Shown: positions 44,918 to 53,799, numbered from the stretch's first letter. The stretch: 64,000 bases of DNA from UBA1240 sp045599185 (GCA_045599185.1 JAZRVO010000015.1:62001-126000); one strand, 5' to 3'. Notes: generated by a model not told the origin, from the sequence alone. Numbers and translations are program-made.

Positions 44918-45118
44918 ATGCCTAAAATGAAATCAAAGCGCGCTGCCGCAAAACGTTTTTCATTAACCGGAAGTGGTAAAGTTAAGTACAAGAAAATGAA
45001 TCTTCGCCATATCCTTACCAAAAAGGATAAGAAACGCAAGAGAAATCTTCGCGCTGCAGGAATCTTGAGTGAAGCAGATGCAAGACGCATGCGCAAACAG
45101 ATGCTGCCTTACGGCTAG
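44918..45118 (+). CDS. rpmI: Ribosomal protein L35
   Basis: This 66-residue basic protein opens with MPKMKSKRAAAKRFSLTGSGK and contains KKMNLRHILTKK, both diagnostic of L35. It is the middle gene of the conserved infC-rpmI-rplT operon, 10 nt after infC. Confidence 0.95.
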   Translation: MPKMKSKRAAAKRFSLTGSGKVKYKKMNLRHILTKKDKKRKRNLRAAGILSEADARRMRKQMLPYG

Positions 45119-45169
45119 TCTGTAATTTTTTCAAAAATTTTCTAATTACTTCCATTTAAGGAGAAAAAA

Positions 45170-45529
45170 ATGTCAAGAGCTATTGACGGATCAAAGCGCA
45201 AAGACCACCGCAAGAAGATTCTTAAACTTGCAAAAGGTTTCCGTGGTCGCCGTGGCACAAACTTTAAAGCTGCAAAAGATGCTGTTACACAGGCATTGTC
45301 TGATTCATACGTAGGACGCCGTGATAAAAAAGGCAATATGCGTTCTTTGTGGATTGCACGTTTGAATGCAGCTTGTCGTGAAGAAGGTATTACCTATTCA
45401 CGCTTTATTGAAGGTTTGAATAAGGCTAATGTAACAATTAACCGCAAAGCCCTTTCAAATATGGCTATCGAAGATCCTGCTGCATTCAAAGAAGTTGTAG
45501 CAGTTGCTAAAAAAGCTATCGGAGCATAA
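45170..45529 (+). CDS. rplT: Ribosomal protein L20
   Basis: This 119-residue protein has LAKGFRGRRGTNFKAAKDAV and RDKKGNMRSLWIARLNAA, diagnostic of L20, which binds 23S rRNA early in assembly and often represses this operon. AAGGAG precedes the ATG. Only 2 nt separate it from the next gene, so cell-division genes may share its transcript. Confidence 0.95.
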   Translation: MSRAIDGSKRKDHRKKILKLAKGFRGRRGTNFKAAKDAVTQALSDSYVGRRDKKGNMRSLWIARLNAACREEGITYSRFIEGLNKANVTINRKALSNMAIEDPAAFKEVVAVAKKAIGA

Positions 45530-45531
45530 TT

Positions 45532-45993
45532 ATGATTTCCCTCGAGCAGGTTCAGCTTCTTGAACATAAAGTAGAAACAGCAGTTGCAAAAATTGCAGAA
45601 CTTCAGAAAGAGAACGATTTTCTTCGCAGTAAATTTTCTGAATTAAAGGTTCAGTATGACGAGCTTCAGAAAATGGATGTTGAACGTTCTTCTAAACTTT
45701 CGCTTTATGAACAGAATCAGCCTCGCATTGAAGAGGGAATTATGAAAGCTCTTGAACGCTTGAATAATGTTGAAGATTCTGTTTTGCGGGCTAGTGCAGT
45801 AACTGGTGAAGTACCGGAACAGCCGCAGCCCGTTGAACAGAATCAACCCGTTCAAAATATTGCACCAGCTCCTGTAGTAGATGCTTATTCATCTGCTGCT
45901 CCAGCCTCAATGATTTCATCATTAAACATTGCAAGTCAGTCATCAATTTCGTCTACTGGCAAAACTGATGCACAGCAAATGGACATTTTTTAA
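45532..45993 (+). CDS. zapB: ZapB-like coiled-coil cell division protein
   Basis: This 153-residue protein begins with a long coiled coil (about 3-85, including LEHKVETAVAKIAELQKENDFLR). A Pro/Gln/Val-rich linker and a Ser/Ala-rich tail follow, ending in QQMDIF. The coiled coil resembles ZapB, which organises the FtsZ ring with ZapA. The zapA gene directly downstream supports this. The family is short and low in conserved residues, so the name rests on context as well as pattern. Confidence 0.65.
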   Translation: MISLEQVQLLEHKVETAVAKIAELQKENDFLRSKFSELKVQYDELQKMDVERSSKLSLYEQNQPRIEEGIMKALERLNNVEDSVLRASAVTGEVPEQPQPVEQNQPVQNIAPAPVVDAYSSAAPASMISSLNIASQSSISSTGKTDAQQMDIF

Positions 45994-46002
45994 CAGGTTG
46001 TT

Positions 46003-46314
46003 ATGGCAGCAAAAGGAACTTTGCAAATAAATATTTTGGGTACCTCGTTTTCTATTCAGGCAAACGAGGATTCATTGTATTTGGACAAACTTTTGCAATA
46101 TTACCGAAGCACTGTTGAAGATGTAACCCGTTCTACTGATTTGAAAGAACCTATTAAAATAGCAGTTCTGGCAGGCATAATGATAACTGACGAACTGATG
46201 AAAGAACGCCAGAATGCTGCTTCTACGGATTCTTTAATGGTTAATGCCGAATTAAGTGAAGTAGAAAAGCGTACGATTCAAATGATGAAAAAACTTGATC
46301 AGGCATTAAGTTGA
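46003..46314 (+). CDS. zapA: Cell division protein ZapA
   Basis: This 103-residue protein shows the ZapA pattern: a beta-strand opening (LQINILGTSFSIQANED), YLDKLLQYYRSTVEDV, then a helix with IAVLAGIMITDELMKER. ZapA bundles FtsZ filaments at midcell. It follows the ZapB-like gene by 9 nt and precedes a YaiI-type gene by 4 nt. Confidence 0.82.
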   Translation: MAAKGTLQINILGTSFSIQANEDSLYLDKLLQYYRSTVEDVTRSTDLKEPIKIAVLAGIMITDELMKERQNAASTDSLMVNAELSEVEKRTIQMMKKLDQALS

Positions 46315-46318
46315 TTTT

Positions 46319-46810
46319 ATGGAAAACGCTGAAAATTCTTCTTTTACAATTTGGATTGATGCTGATTCTTGCCCTGTTCAAGTTCGCGATTTAACCTTAC
46401 GTTTCGCTACCCGTCTGAAAATTCCTTTACATTATGTAGCAAACCGCGTTATCCCTCACCCGGAAAGCCCATTGATCAGCATGACTGTGTGCGAGGCAAA
46501 CCCAAATGCGGCAGACGACTATATTGTTGAACATGTTTTACCAAATGATTTGGCTATTACACGTGACATTCCGCTTGCGGCGCGTTTGGTAGATAAAAAT
46601 ATTTGTGTGCTGAATGACCGTGGCGTAGTTTTTACCGAAAAAAACATTGCGGAAAAACTGGCAAGTCGCAATTTAAATTACATGCTTTTAGAAAACGGCC
46701 TGTTACCGGCAGAAAAAAAAGGCAACACTTACGGTAAAAAAGAAATAAATGCTTTCGCCAACAGCCTTGACCGGGAACTGCAAAAGAAACTGCGTGCCTT
46801 AAAGCAGTAA
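46319..46810 (+). CDS. YaiI/YqxD family (DUF188) protein
   Basis: This 163-residue protein opens with WIDADSCPVQVRDL, and further family marks are YVANRVIPHPES and DLAITRDIPLAARLV. The fold is NYN/PIN-related, which suggests nuclease activity, but the biological role is not established. It is last in the run starting at infC and converges on the HD-GYP gene. Confidence 0.88.
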   Translation: MENAENSSFTIWIDADSCPVQVRDLTLRFATRLKIPLHYVANRVIPHPESPLISMTVCEANPNAADDYIVEHVLPNDLAITRDIPLAARLVDKNICVLNDRGVVFTEKNIAEKLASRNLNYMLLENGLLPAEKKGNTYGKKEINAFANSLDRELQKKLRALKQ

Positions 46811-46884
46811 CTAAAAGCTTTCCATTTCTTCTTTTTCTTAATTTCTCTAACAATATCAAAAAATAATGATTTTACGCAGTGAAT

Positions 46885-48135
46885 TTACTCTTCCGGCGAA
46901 TCTTCTTTATCTGGCCATGCAAGCCTAATCTGGCGGATATTATCCATTACGGCAAAAAAGCACATTACAAGTTCCGGGTCAAACTGGGCACCAGCCTGCA
47001 TCTGAATTTCGCGTAAAACTTCATCTTCCGTCCATGATTCCTTGTAAACGCGTTTAGAAGAAAGAGCGTCGTAAACGTCGGCAAGGGCAACAATACGCGC
47101 CGCCAGCGGAATGTCTTCACCTGCCAAGCCGATTGCATTGCCAGTAATGCTGTCCACTTCAAGTGGAACTCCTGTATTAATGTCGATTTTTCCAGGATAG
47201 CCTAAACCGTCCCACCGTTCGTGGTGGCGCAAAGCTACATCCCGGGACATTGCATCAAGCGTAGAAAAAACGTCGTCAAAAAGCCGTGAACCAATAACTG
47301 TATGACCTTTGATAATGTTATATTCTTCATCGGTAAGGCGCGAAGGTTTTTTTAAAATTGCATCAGGCACGGAAACCTTACCGACATCATGCATCATTGC
47401 TGCAATTTTCAGGCTGTCGCGGTATCTTTCAGATTCAATTTTTGAAATATTGTGCTGAAAAGCCCAGCGGTCGTAAATTTCCACTGCATAGTTTGAAACG
47501 CGGTTTACATGTGCGCCGGTTTCTTTCGGGTCTCTGAATTCCGCCATGCGAATCATACGCAAAATCATTGCACGGGTTAAATGAGCGCGTTCAAGTGCCT
47601 GCGTTGCACTTTGGGCGAAATGTTCAATATACAAAATCGAATCTTCGTCAAAAGGGGCAGGTTCGTGCTGTTCAGTCTGCGGATTAATAATCTGAAAAAC
47701 GCCTAAGATTTTTCCCGAAGAACTTTTCAGCGGTACGGTCAAAATTGCACGCGTCCGGTAGCCTGTTAAAATATCCGACTGCTTGTTGAAAGAAAAAGGC
47801 ATGTCAACAATGTTATACGCATCCGGAACATTGATGATTGTATTTGTCAAAACAGCGTAGCCGCAAATAGACTGCTCGTTAATGTCGAATGAGAAAAAAT
47901 TGAAAGGAAGTTTTTGACCCGGTGCAAGCTTTTTTTGATGGGTATCATTTTGGGCATAGCGAATTTTCAAACGGTTATTTTCATAAACGTAAATTGAACC
48001 GGCATCGGCATGAACAATAGCACGGGCTTCGGTAATGATTCTTTCAAGAAGAACGTCAATATCTTGAATCTCGCTCAATACTTTTTCGAGTTCAATAATT
48101 TTCTTTAATTTTTCTTCTCTTTTATTTACCGCCAT
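46885..48135 (-). CDS. GAF/HD-GYP protein, probable cyclic-di-GMP phosphodiesterase
   Basis: This 416-residue cytoplasmic protein has a GAF sensor (about 20-185) and a C-terminal HD-GYP domain (about 205-400). The HD pair is in MMHDVGKVSVPD and the defining HHERWDGLGYPGKI is intact, so the enzyme should hydrolyse cyclic di-GMP. GAF domains bind small ligands such as cyclic nucleotides, which could link it to the cyclases nearby, but this is inference. GAGG precedes the ATG. It stands alone. Confidence 0.88.
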   Translation of the reverse strand: MAVNKREEKLKKIIELEKVLSEIQDIDVLLERIITEARAIVHADAGSIYVYENNRLKIRYAQNDTHQKKLAPGQKLPFNFFSFDINEQSICGYAVLTNTIINVPDAYNIVDMPFSFNKQSDILTGYRTRAILTVPLKSSSGKILGVFQIINPQTEQHEPAPFDEDSILYIEHFAQSATQALERAHLTRAMILRMIRMAEFRDPKETGAHVNRVSNYAVEIYDRWAFQHNISKIESERYRDSLKIAAMMHDVGKVSVPDAILKKPSRLTDEEYNIIKGHTVIGSRLFDDVFSTLDAMSRDVALRHHERWDGLGYPGKIDINTGVPLEVDSITGNAIGLAGEDIPLAARIVALADVYDALSSKRVYKESWTEDEVLREIQMQAGAQFDPELVMCFFAVMDNIRQIRLAWPDKEDSPEE

Positions 48136-48259
48136 AGTTTCCTCATGGGCAGTTTATAGTAAAATCTCCAAATAGTCCACATAAATAACAGTTTTTTAGA
48201 ATACACATTGTAAAAATTATTGTAAAATTCCGCCTGTTAAGCAAACCTGAAAATCAAAA

Positions 48260-49075
48260 CTATTCCTGATTCTGGGTTTCCTTGTGAATCAGTGCAAAAT
48301 AAAGCGGCCCCGCGCCCTGCTGTGCATCGGGCAAAACGTGCAGACCATATTCTGTTTTTTCTGCGCCGCACAAATTTGGGTATGGTTTTTCTTCAAGCTG
48401 AACAATGGAAGCGTTCGGGTATTTTTTCAGCAATTTTTGAACAACGCCGTCATTTTCTGCACTGGCAAGGGCGCAGGTTGAATAGAGCAGATAACCGCCG
48501 TTTTTAAGCACCAGAAACGCGCTTGAAAGTATTGACCATTGGGTGGCTGCCAGATTGCGTACCCGTGCCGGTGTCCACAATTCCAGATATTTCGGGTCGC
48601 TTAAAACGTGCCGTTCACTTGAACACGGGGCATCAAGCAAAATTCGGTCAAAAACATCTTTCTGGTAGGTGCACCATTTTGCTGCGTCATAGCCCGAAAC
48701 CGTTACCCGGCTTCTTAATTCTTCAGGCAAGTGCTCGTCAAGAACGCGCAAAAGTCTTGATTTTCGCTCGCGGCTGCGTTCGTTGCAGGTAAGCTGTGCG
48801 TTTTCCTGCATGCGGCTTGCCAAAATTAGTGATTTTCCGCCGGGGGCAGCACACATGTCCAGAATGTTTTCTGCGCCGTCCAGTGGAAGGGAAAATGCCG
48901 CGCGAACGCTGCCCTGATCTAAAAAATAGCTTTTGTTTAGTTTTTCGTTGTATTCGTAATAAAGCGGTTCGCCTTTTAAGGATTCTTTTAACTTGTTCCA
49001 GCGTTCGCCAAAAAGAGCAGAGTAATATTCGTCAAAAGCTGCTTCGCCCTGGGTGTTTTTTTTGTTTTTACTCAT
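48260..49075 (-). CDS. RsmB/NOP-family RNA cytosine-5 methyltransferase
   Basis: This 271-residue SAM-dependent methyltransferase has the SAM loop CAAPGGKSLILASRM, the catalytic motif DAPCSSERHV (motif IV) and YSTCALASAEND (motif VI) with the second cysteine. The length lacks added PUA or NusB domains. APCSSERH is closer to the NSUN4-like variant than to bacterial RsmB. The target is probably rRNA but is not deducible. Confidence 0.83.
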   Translation of the reverse strand: MSKNKKNTQGEAAFDEYYSALFGERWNKLKESLKGEPLYYEYNEKLNKSYFLDQGSVRAAFSLPLDGAENILDMCAAPGGKSLILASRMQENAQLTCNERSRERKSRLLRVLDEHLPEELRSRVTVSGYDAAKWCTYQKDVFDRILLDAPCSSERHVLSDPKYLELWTPARVRNLAATQWSILSSAFLVLKNGGYLLYSTCALASAENDGVVQKLLKKYPNASIVQLEEKPYPNLCGAEKTEYGLHVLPDAQQGAGPLYFALIHKETQNQE

Positions 49076-49193
49076 TTTTTTTCTCCTTTTGGTTCAAAAC
49101 GTTCTTAAAAATTTATAAAAGTGAAAGTAAAAATTCAACCAAATAAACTGCTATGTTAGAAAATTGTAAAGCCGCTGACTGGAAAATTAAAAA

Positions 49194-50582
49194 TTACTTG
49201 GTTAAAAAATCCAGCGCTTCTTTTTTTGCAGCAGAAAAATCTCTAAACATTTGCTCGGCGTTTAATTCTTCCCCGGGTTCAACAGACATTTGGGTTTCGT
49301 CAAAATTCAGCAGTCCCAGTTCAATTTTCAGTTCAATTATTTTTTCTACTGAATCTTTTACTTTCTGTGCAAATTCAGCATTATTCTCAAATTCTTCAGC
49401 TAAAGCACCAAAAGCCTTGCCAAAATGCTTTTCCGAAAGCATCAGAAGGTTAACGCCTGCTTCTACGGCCTGCACTGCGGCAATTTCTATTGTATAGCCG
49501 CTTTTTGCCAGCGCGCCCATGTACAAGTCGTCAGAAATTACCACGCCGCCAAAACCAAGCTGGCCGCGCAGAATGTCGTCAATCATCCGCGGAGAAAAGC
49601 ACGCAGGCTTGTCTTCCACGCAGTCCACCACAATGTGAGACATTAAAACCATTGCCGGATTGTACTGCATGAGGGCTGCAAACGGCATAATGTACTGGTT
49701 CTGCAAAGTCTGGCTGTCAACTTCCAGATGCGGCAGGGTGGCGTGAGGGTCAATATTGGTGTTGCCCGGAAAATGCTTTAAAACCGCGCCAATTTTCTGG
49801 CTGCTAAACCCTTTCACCGCAGCAGCGGCATAATTCAGCACGTTTTCGGCATCGCCAAAAGTGCGGCTGCCCAAAAAAGTGATGTTTGCCTGATTCTGTA
49901 CTTCAACCAGCGGCGCAAGGTTTACGTGCAGGCCAAGTGCGCGCATCTGCTTTGCAATAAGCCCGTAATATTCTTCTGCTTTTTGCACCTTAAAAGTTTG
50001 GGCAATGTTTTTTGCGGCTGGCAGCGGGCTTGCAATCTGGTTAAGCCGGTAAACCGCGCCGCCTTCGTTATCTGTTAAAAGCAAAGGCGCAATTTGCCCC
50101 TGCCGGTTAAACCAGTTGTAAATTGAACTTGTAAAGTTGCAAAGGTCCTGGGCACTGTTCGTTATGTTTGAAGAAAACAGCAGGAACGAACCGGGGGCTG
50201 CGTCCTTAAATTCCGCCTGCACGTAGGCCGGAACAGATGTTTTACCGTCAATGCCAAGCACAAAAAGCTGGGCTATCAGCTGTTCTTCGCTTAAGTTTTC
50301 AACGAATTTTTTAACGGTTTCCTGCCGCTTCTGTTTTTTTATTTCGGCCGGGTCAGTTTCTTCAGTTTCAGCTTGGGGCAGTTCTTCTGCAATTGGCGCA
50401 GGCTGCGGTGCCGGTATTTTTGCTGCCGTGTTTTTAGGTTTTGCGCAGGCAGAAAAAATAAGGCACATTGCTGAAATTAAAATAACTGCACATTTTTTCA
50501 GGTTTCTTCTATTAAATTTACACAAAACAAAATCAATTAAAAAAATCAATTTGGGCATTTCAGGCATTTTTCTGTTTACCAT
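49194..50582 (-). CDS. nagZ: Glycoside hydrolase family 3 lipoprotein (NagZ-like)
   Basis: This beta-N-acetylhexosaminidase-type enzyme probably trims peptidoglycan fragments in the envelope. Family motifs are VLKHFPGN around 250 followed by DPHATLPH, corresponding to the mobile His/Asp loop of NagZ, and VISDDLYMGAL with the nucleophile aspartate. A hydrophobic segment ends in a lipobox-like IFSAC. The ATG at 50582 lies 1 nt after the TIR stop, with AGGAC upstream. Its long N-terminus is odd for a lipoprotein, so the real start may be further in. Confidence 0.78.
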   Translation of the reverse strand: MVNRKMPEMPKLIFLIDFVLCKFNRRNLKKCAVILISAMCLIFSACAKPKNTAAKIPAPQPAPIAEELPQAETEETDPAEIKKQKRQETVKKFVENLSEEQLIAQLFVLGIDGKTSVPAYVQAEFKDAAPGSFLLFSSNITNSAQDLCNFTSSIYNWFNRQGQIAPLLLTDNEGGAVYRLNQIASPLPAAKNIAQTFKVQKAEEYYGLIAKQMRALGLHVNLAPLVEVQNQANITFLGSRTFGDAENVLNYAAAAVKGFSSQKIGAVLKHFPGNTNIDPHATLPHLEVDSQTLQNQYIMPFAALMQYNPAMVLMSHIVVDCVEDKPACFSPRMIDDILRGQLGFGGVVISDDLYMGALAKSGYTIEIAAVQAVEAGVNLLMLSEKHFGKAFGALAEEFENNAEFAQKVKDSVEKIIELKIELGLLNFDETQMSVEPGEELNAEQMFRDFSAAKKEALDFLTK

Positions 50583-50583
50583 T

Positions 50584-51441
50584 TTAGTCCTGCCCCTGCA
50601 AAAGCGAAGCAAAAATTTCAGCCAGTTCATGCGGTGTTGCCAAAGCCGTGCTTAGTGCCGCTTTTTGGGCAATTGCCGGGCTGTAGTCGGTAAGTTCCTG
50701 CAAACTTATTTTGTGCAGAACCGGAAAAACAAGTTTCTGTTCAATCTGTTTTGTAAACCAATGTTCAAGGTCGGATTTTTTCCAGTAGCGGTTTGGCAAA
50801 AGGTAGTCGCCGGAAATTACCAGAACTGCAAAATGTGCTTTTTTCAAGCCGGTTTCCAGCTCTTTATTTAAGTCTCCGGGCAGAAGAATTGCAGGATTTT
50901 TATTGTACCAGACTTTAAGCCCCTTCGATTCAAGTGCCTGCGCAAAAGGCGCTGCAAAATTCTGCATGTCTTCTTTGGCAGAAGAAATGAAAATATCGTA
51001 ATCGCATTCTGTATTTGCTTCAAAATCAACCGTCAAATTCTGAAAATTCTGTTTCTGCCGTTTTTTCTGGTTTTCGGCAATTTTCTCAAACTGTTTCTGC
51101 AAAAAATCTATCTGCTTTTGCTGCCGGTTCTGTTCTTTTGCGTGGGCTTTCTGCAAGGTTTTTTCAGCAGAAAATTTTTTAAGCTGAAGTTTTTCAATTT
51201 TTTTCAGCAGGCCGTCAAGTTCCGTTGATTTTTTTAAAATGTCGCTTTTGTAGCGAATTATTTCTGCATTTTTGGATTTATTTGCCGCAGGCGAAGTGTG
51301 GCGCGTAATGGAATTTTCTATCTGGGAAAGTTCTTTCTGCAAATTGCTGATAACGGCTTCGATGCCGGTTTTCTGTTCGGTTAAAAGGGCAATCTGCGCA
51401 TTAAAACTTTCAATATTTTTCTGTACTGTTTCTAAAGACAT
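50584..51441 (-). CDS. Coiled-coil TIR-domain protein
   Basis: This 285-residue protein has a long N-terminal coiled coil (about 1-125, Gln/Lys/Glu-rich) and a C-terminal TIR domain beginning YDIFISSAKEDMQNFA. WYNKNPAILLPGDLNKELETGLKKAHFAVLVIS and YWKKSDLEHWF follow. TIR domains bind other TIRs or cleave NAD, and the Glu in the DLEHW segment could be the catalytic one. It could be a defence or stress effector, or a signalling adaptor. The NagZ-like gene 1 nt downstream makes a cell-wall link possible. It is the first gene of the pair behind a leaderless-type promoter. Confidence 0.75.
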   Translation of the reverse strand: MSLETVQKNIESFNAQIALLTEQKTGIEAVISNLQKELSQIENSITRHTSPAANKSKNAEIIRYKSDILKKSTELDGLLKKIEKLQLKKFSAEKTLQKAHAKEQNRQQKQIDFLQKQFEKIAENQKKRQKQNFQNLTVDFEANTECDYDIFISSAKEDMQNFAAPFAQALESKGLKVWYNKNPAILLPGDLNKELETGLKKAHFAVLVISGDYLLPNRYWKKSDLEHWFTKQIEQKLVFPVLHKISLQELTDYSPAIAQKAALSTALATPHELAEIFASLLQGQD

Positions 51442-51447
51442 GGCCAA

Positions 51448-51476
51448 ATGCTAGCATAAAAGCCTTAAATTGTCAG
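51448..51476 (-). promoter_or_regulatory. Leaderless-type promoter of the TIR-NagZ operon
   Basis: On the minus strand CTGACA (51471-51476), a 17-nt spacer and TAGCAT (51448-51453) are followed by 6 nt and the ATG at 51441. Confidence 0.55.
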
Positions 51477-51548
51477 CACGGGCAAAAGTGCGTGCATTTA
51501 GGGCGGTACTGAATTTAGCCGGTTGAAAGGTGCACGGGCTTGTTGTGC

Positions 51549-51577
51549 TTGCGGAATGTGTTTTTTTGTGCTAATTT
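51549..51577 (+). promoter_or_regulatory. Leaderless-type promoter of the membrane protein gene
   Basis: TTGCGG (51549-51554), a 17-nt spacer and TAATTT (51572-51577) are followed by 6 nt and the ATG at 51584. Confidence 0.55.
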
Positions 51578-51583
51578 TTTTTT

Positions 51584-52249
51584 ATGTTTATTTTTCCTAT
51601 GATTTTTCTTGCAGCATTTTTGTTTTTTCTTTTAATTGGCTGCAAAGAATCAATTGTTTGTGTTGAAAAACCGGTAGTGGCTTTTGGCGCAATTACTGGT
51701 TTTGTTATTGCGCTGATTTTTTGTGCCGTAGATTTTCTGTTTTTTTCTTCGGTACATTTTGCAGTGTACAATTTGAAAACCGAATTCGTACAGCTTTTTA
51801 CGGCAGAACAGCTTATTCCGCTGGCCGTATGTCTTGTAGTGTACTTTCTGCTTAACCGCGATTCTGTTGCATTCAAATTGCAGTCTTTTGCGTTTGTTCT
51901 TTTGGGCTTTTACATGCTTTTTGCCCCATACCGAATTTTAACCCGCTATTCAATTTTGTCTCCATTTTGCATTGCGGTAAAACCTTTTGCAATTTTCGCT
52001 TTCATTACAGGTGAATATTTTGCACTTAGTGCCGCCGGAAGCATTTTGAAAAGTTCCAAAAAAGCACTTTCCGTGCCGTTCTTTTTGCTTGCGCTGGTTA
52101 TTTTACCGCTGCCGGCGTTAACGGAAACAGGCTGGTTTCTGGCAAGCCCGGTTATGCTGTGGGGAACGGTTTTTGTCGTTCTGTGCGTATTTGCATTTGC
52201 TTTTTTACCAATTTTAAAATCCGTTTTGTGTAAAATTGCACAGAATTAG
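51584..52249 (+). CDS. Polytopic membrane protein, unknown function
   Basis: This 221-residue protein is almost entirely hydrophobic, with about seven predicted helices (for example VVAFGAITGFVIALIFCAV and LIPLAVCLVVYFL). Charged residues are sparse, with small loops such as LKSSKKALS. I recognise no family. It is divergent from the TIR-NagZ operon and shares the short intergenic region with it. No ribosome-binding site is visible. Confidence 0.6.
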   Translation: MFIFPMIFLAAFLFFLLIGCKESIVCVEKPVVAFGAITGFVIALIFCAVDFLFFSSVHFAVYNLKTEFVQLFTAEQLIPLAVCLVVYFLLNRDSVAFKLQSFAFVLLGFYMLFAPYRILTRYSILSPFCIAVKPFAIFAFITGEYFALSAAGSILKSSKKALSVPFFLLALVILPLPALTETGWFLASPVMLWGTVFVVLCVFAFAFLPILKSVLCKIAQN

Positions 52250-52280
52250 CGTTTTCACTTTCAAGTTTTTTTCACAACTA

Positions 52281-52312
52281 CAAGAAAACCAGTCTTACGG
52301 CTGGTTTTCTTG
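52281..52312 (+). terminator. Hairpin terminator after the membrane protein
   Basis: CAAGAAAACCAG pairs with CTGGTTTTCTTG (12 bp) around TCTTACGG. The T-rich right arm substitutes for a separate T-run. Confidence 0.6.
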
Positions 52313-52320
52313 CATTTATT

Positions 52321-52453
52321 TATGGTTTACTTCAAACCATAAACACGCCAGTGTCACAGGCTTTAAGCGTCAGCGTGCCTTGACACTGGCGTATATGCGG
52401 TTTACTTCAAACCATAAACACGCCAGTATCACAGGCTTTAAGCGTCAGCGTGC
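52321..52453. repeat. Two-copy tandem repeat of a structured 55-nt unit
   Basis: A 55-nt unit at 52324-52378 recurs at 52399-52453 with one base difference, a period of 75 nt. Each unit starts with a GGTTT/AAACC hairpin. The first copy also pairs CGCCAGTGTCA with TGACACTGGCG (11 bp). It occupies the gap between the membrane protein and DUF2974 genes. The in-frame open reading across it is probably accidental. Confidence 0.75.
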
Positions 52454-52555
52454 TATAATTTGACGTGTTAACAGTTTTTCCTGTTGTGCAGAACTTGAAA
52501 GTGAAACTGAAAATATAGTTTTTTAGAGTTTTTATTTTTAAAGGAAGGCTTTAAA

Positions 52556-53692
52556 ATGAACAATATTTTAGATTATATTGCGTGGCGTGGCGATGTTCCG
52601 TTTGAACTTTCGCCTTTTAACGAAGTTGACAGCTTGATTTTAAGCCAGCTTTCTTATCTTGATTTTGCCAATCTGGTTGATGAAAATTTTTCTGACCAGG
52701 TGCTGCTAAGCAAAGTAGCCTACAGTTTTACCAATGCCAGCGACCTTGACCAGCGCACCGAAGACCTGGCACTGGTTAACAAGTCTACCGTTCAGCTTTT
52801 AATTGCGGCCGGTAACAGCAGGCGCTTTGGCAATATTAAAGTGTGCGCTTACGTAAAAAGCACGGATCATGCAAAGGAAGAACAGTTTGCAGCCATAACT
52901 TTTCTGCTTGATAAAAAACTGAATTATCTGGCGTTCCGCGGCACCGACGGTTCGCTTGTTGGCTGGAAGGAAGACTGCAACATGGCGTTTATGTCGCCGG
53001 TGCCAGCCCAGCAGTCTTCAGTTGAATACATGACTGCAGCCTGCGCCGTTTTAAAAGGCGACATAATTTTGGGCGGTCATTCCAAGGGCGGCAACCTTGC
53101 CGTTTATGCTTCGGCTTTCTGCCTGCCCAAAGACCAGAAACGCATTAAGGCTATTTACAATTACGACGGCCCGGGCTTTGAGCGCACGATAGTTGAAAAA
53201 GAAGAGTTTCAGACAATTTTGCCGTTAATCTGCACCTACATGCCTCAGTCATCGGTGGTGGGAATTCTGTTTGAACATTACGAAACCTGTGTAGTTGTAG
53301 AAAGCTCAAAAAATGTCGGCGTTTTTCAGCACGATCCGTTTACCTGGTTTGTTTACGGCACGGCATTTGTTACCGTTGGCGGCCTTACCACCGACAGCAT
53401 TTTTATAGACCTTACCGTTAAGCACTGGCTTGAACAGCTGGACAAAGACAGGCGCGAACAGTTTATAGACACTCTTTTTGAAGTGCTGAATGCTACCCAT
53501 GCCGAAACCTTAACCGATTTGTCCGATTCGTGGGTAAAAAATGCAAGGCTTATCATCAAGGCTTTGGCGCACATTGAGCCGGAAACCCGTGAAGCCGTTT
53601 TGCAGACCTTTCATCTGCTGTTCAAAACGGCACAAACAACAGTGCCTACAATTGTTGAACTGTCACCGCATTTCAAAAACCTGCTTTCTTAA
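52556..53692 (+). CDS. DUF2974 (Mbeg1-like) alpha/beta hydrolase protein
   Basis: This 378-residue protein matches the Mbeg1-like DUF2974 family. It opens with NILDYIAWRGDVPFELSPFNEVD. A lipase-type nucleophile elbow reads GGHSKGGNLAVYA, preceded by YLAFRGTDGSLVGWKED. A serine hydrolase acting on lipids or peptides is likely, with no known substrate. AAGGAAGG precedes the ATG. No signal peptide is seen, so it is cytoplasmic. Confidence 0.85.
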   Translation: MNNILDYIAWRGDVPFELSPFNEVDSLILSQLSYLDFANLVDENFSDQVLLSKVAYSFTNASDLDQRTEDLALVNKSTVQLLIAAGNSRRFGNIKVCAYVKSTDHAKEEQFAAITFLLDKKLNYLAFRGTDGSLVGWKEDCNMAFMSPVPAQQSSVEYMTAACAVLKGDIILGGHSKGGNLAVYASAFCLPKDQKRIKAIYNYDGPGFERTIVEKEEFQTILPLICTYMPQSSVVGILFEHYETCVVVESSKNVGVFQHDPFTWFVYGTAFVTVGGLTTDSIFIDLTVKHWLEQLDKDRREQFIDTLFEVLNATHAETLTDLSDSWVKNARLIIKALAHIEPETREAVLQTFHLLFKTAQTTVPTIVELSPHFKNLLS

Positions 53693-53729
53693 AACAGTGC
53701 AGGTTGCATAAATAATCTAAATCATAAAA

Positions 53730-53792
53730 AAACGGGCAGGGCTGAAAAAGAAGTACGATTTTTATACTTCGTTTTCAGTTCTGCCCGTTTTT
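53730..53792. terminator. Long bidirectional terminator hairpin
   Basis: AAACGGGCAG pairs with CTGCCCGTTT, extended inward by GCTGAAAA/TTTTCAGT and GAAGTA/TACTTC, and flanked by A- and T-runs. It separates the DUF2974 gene from the convergent receptor gene. Confidence 0.8.
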
Positions 53793-53799
53793 ATTGTTT

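Noticed and set aside
52236..52463. A 75-codon frame with a 25-residue internal repeat
   Set aside because: The 75-nt period of the DNA repeat happens to be divisible by three. The sequence is better explained as structured DNA or RNA.
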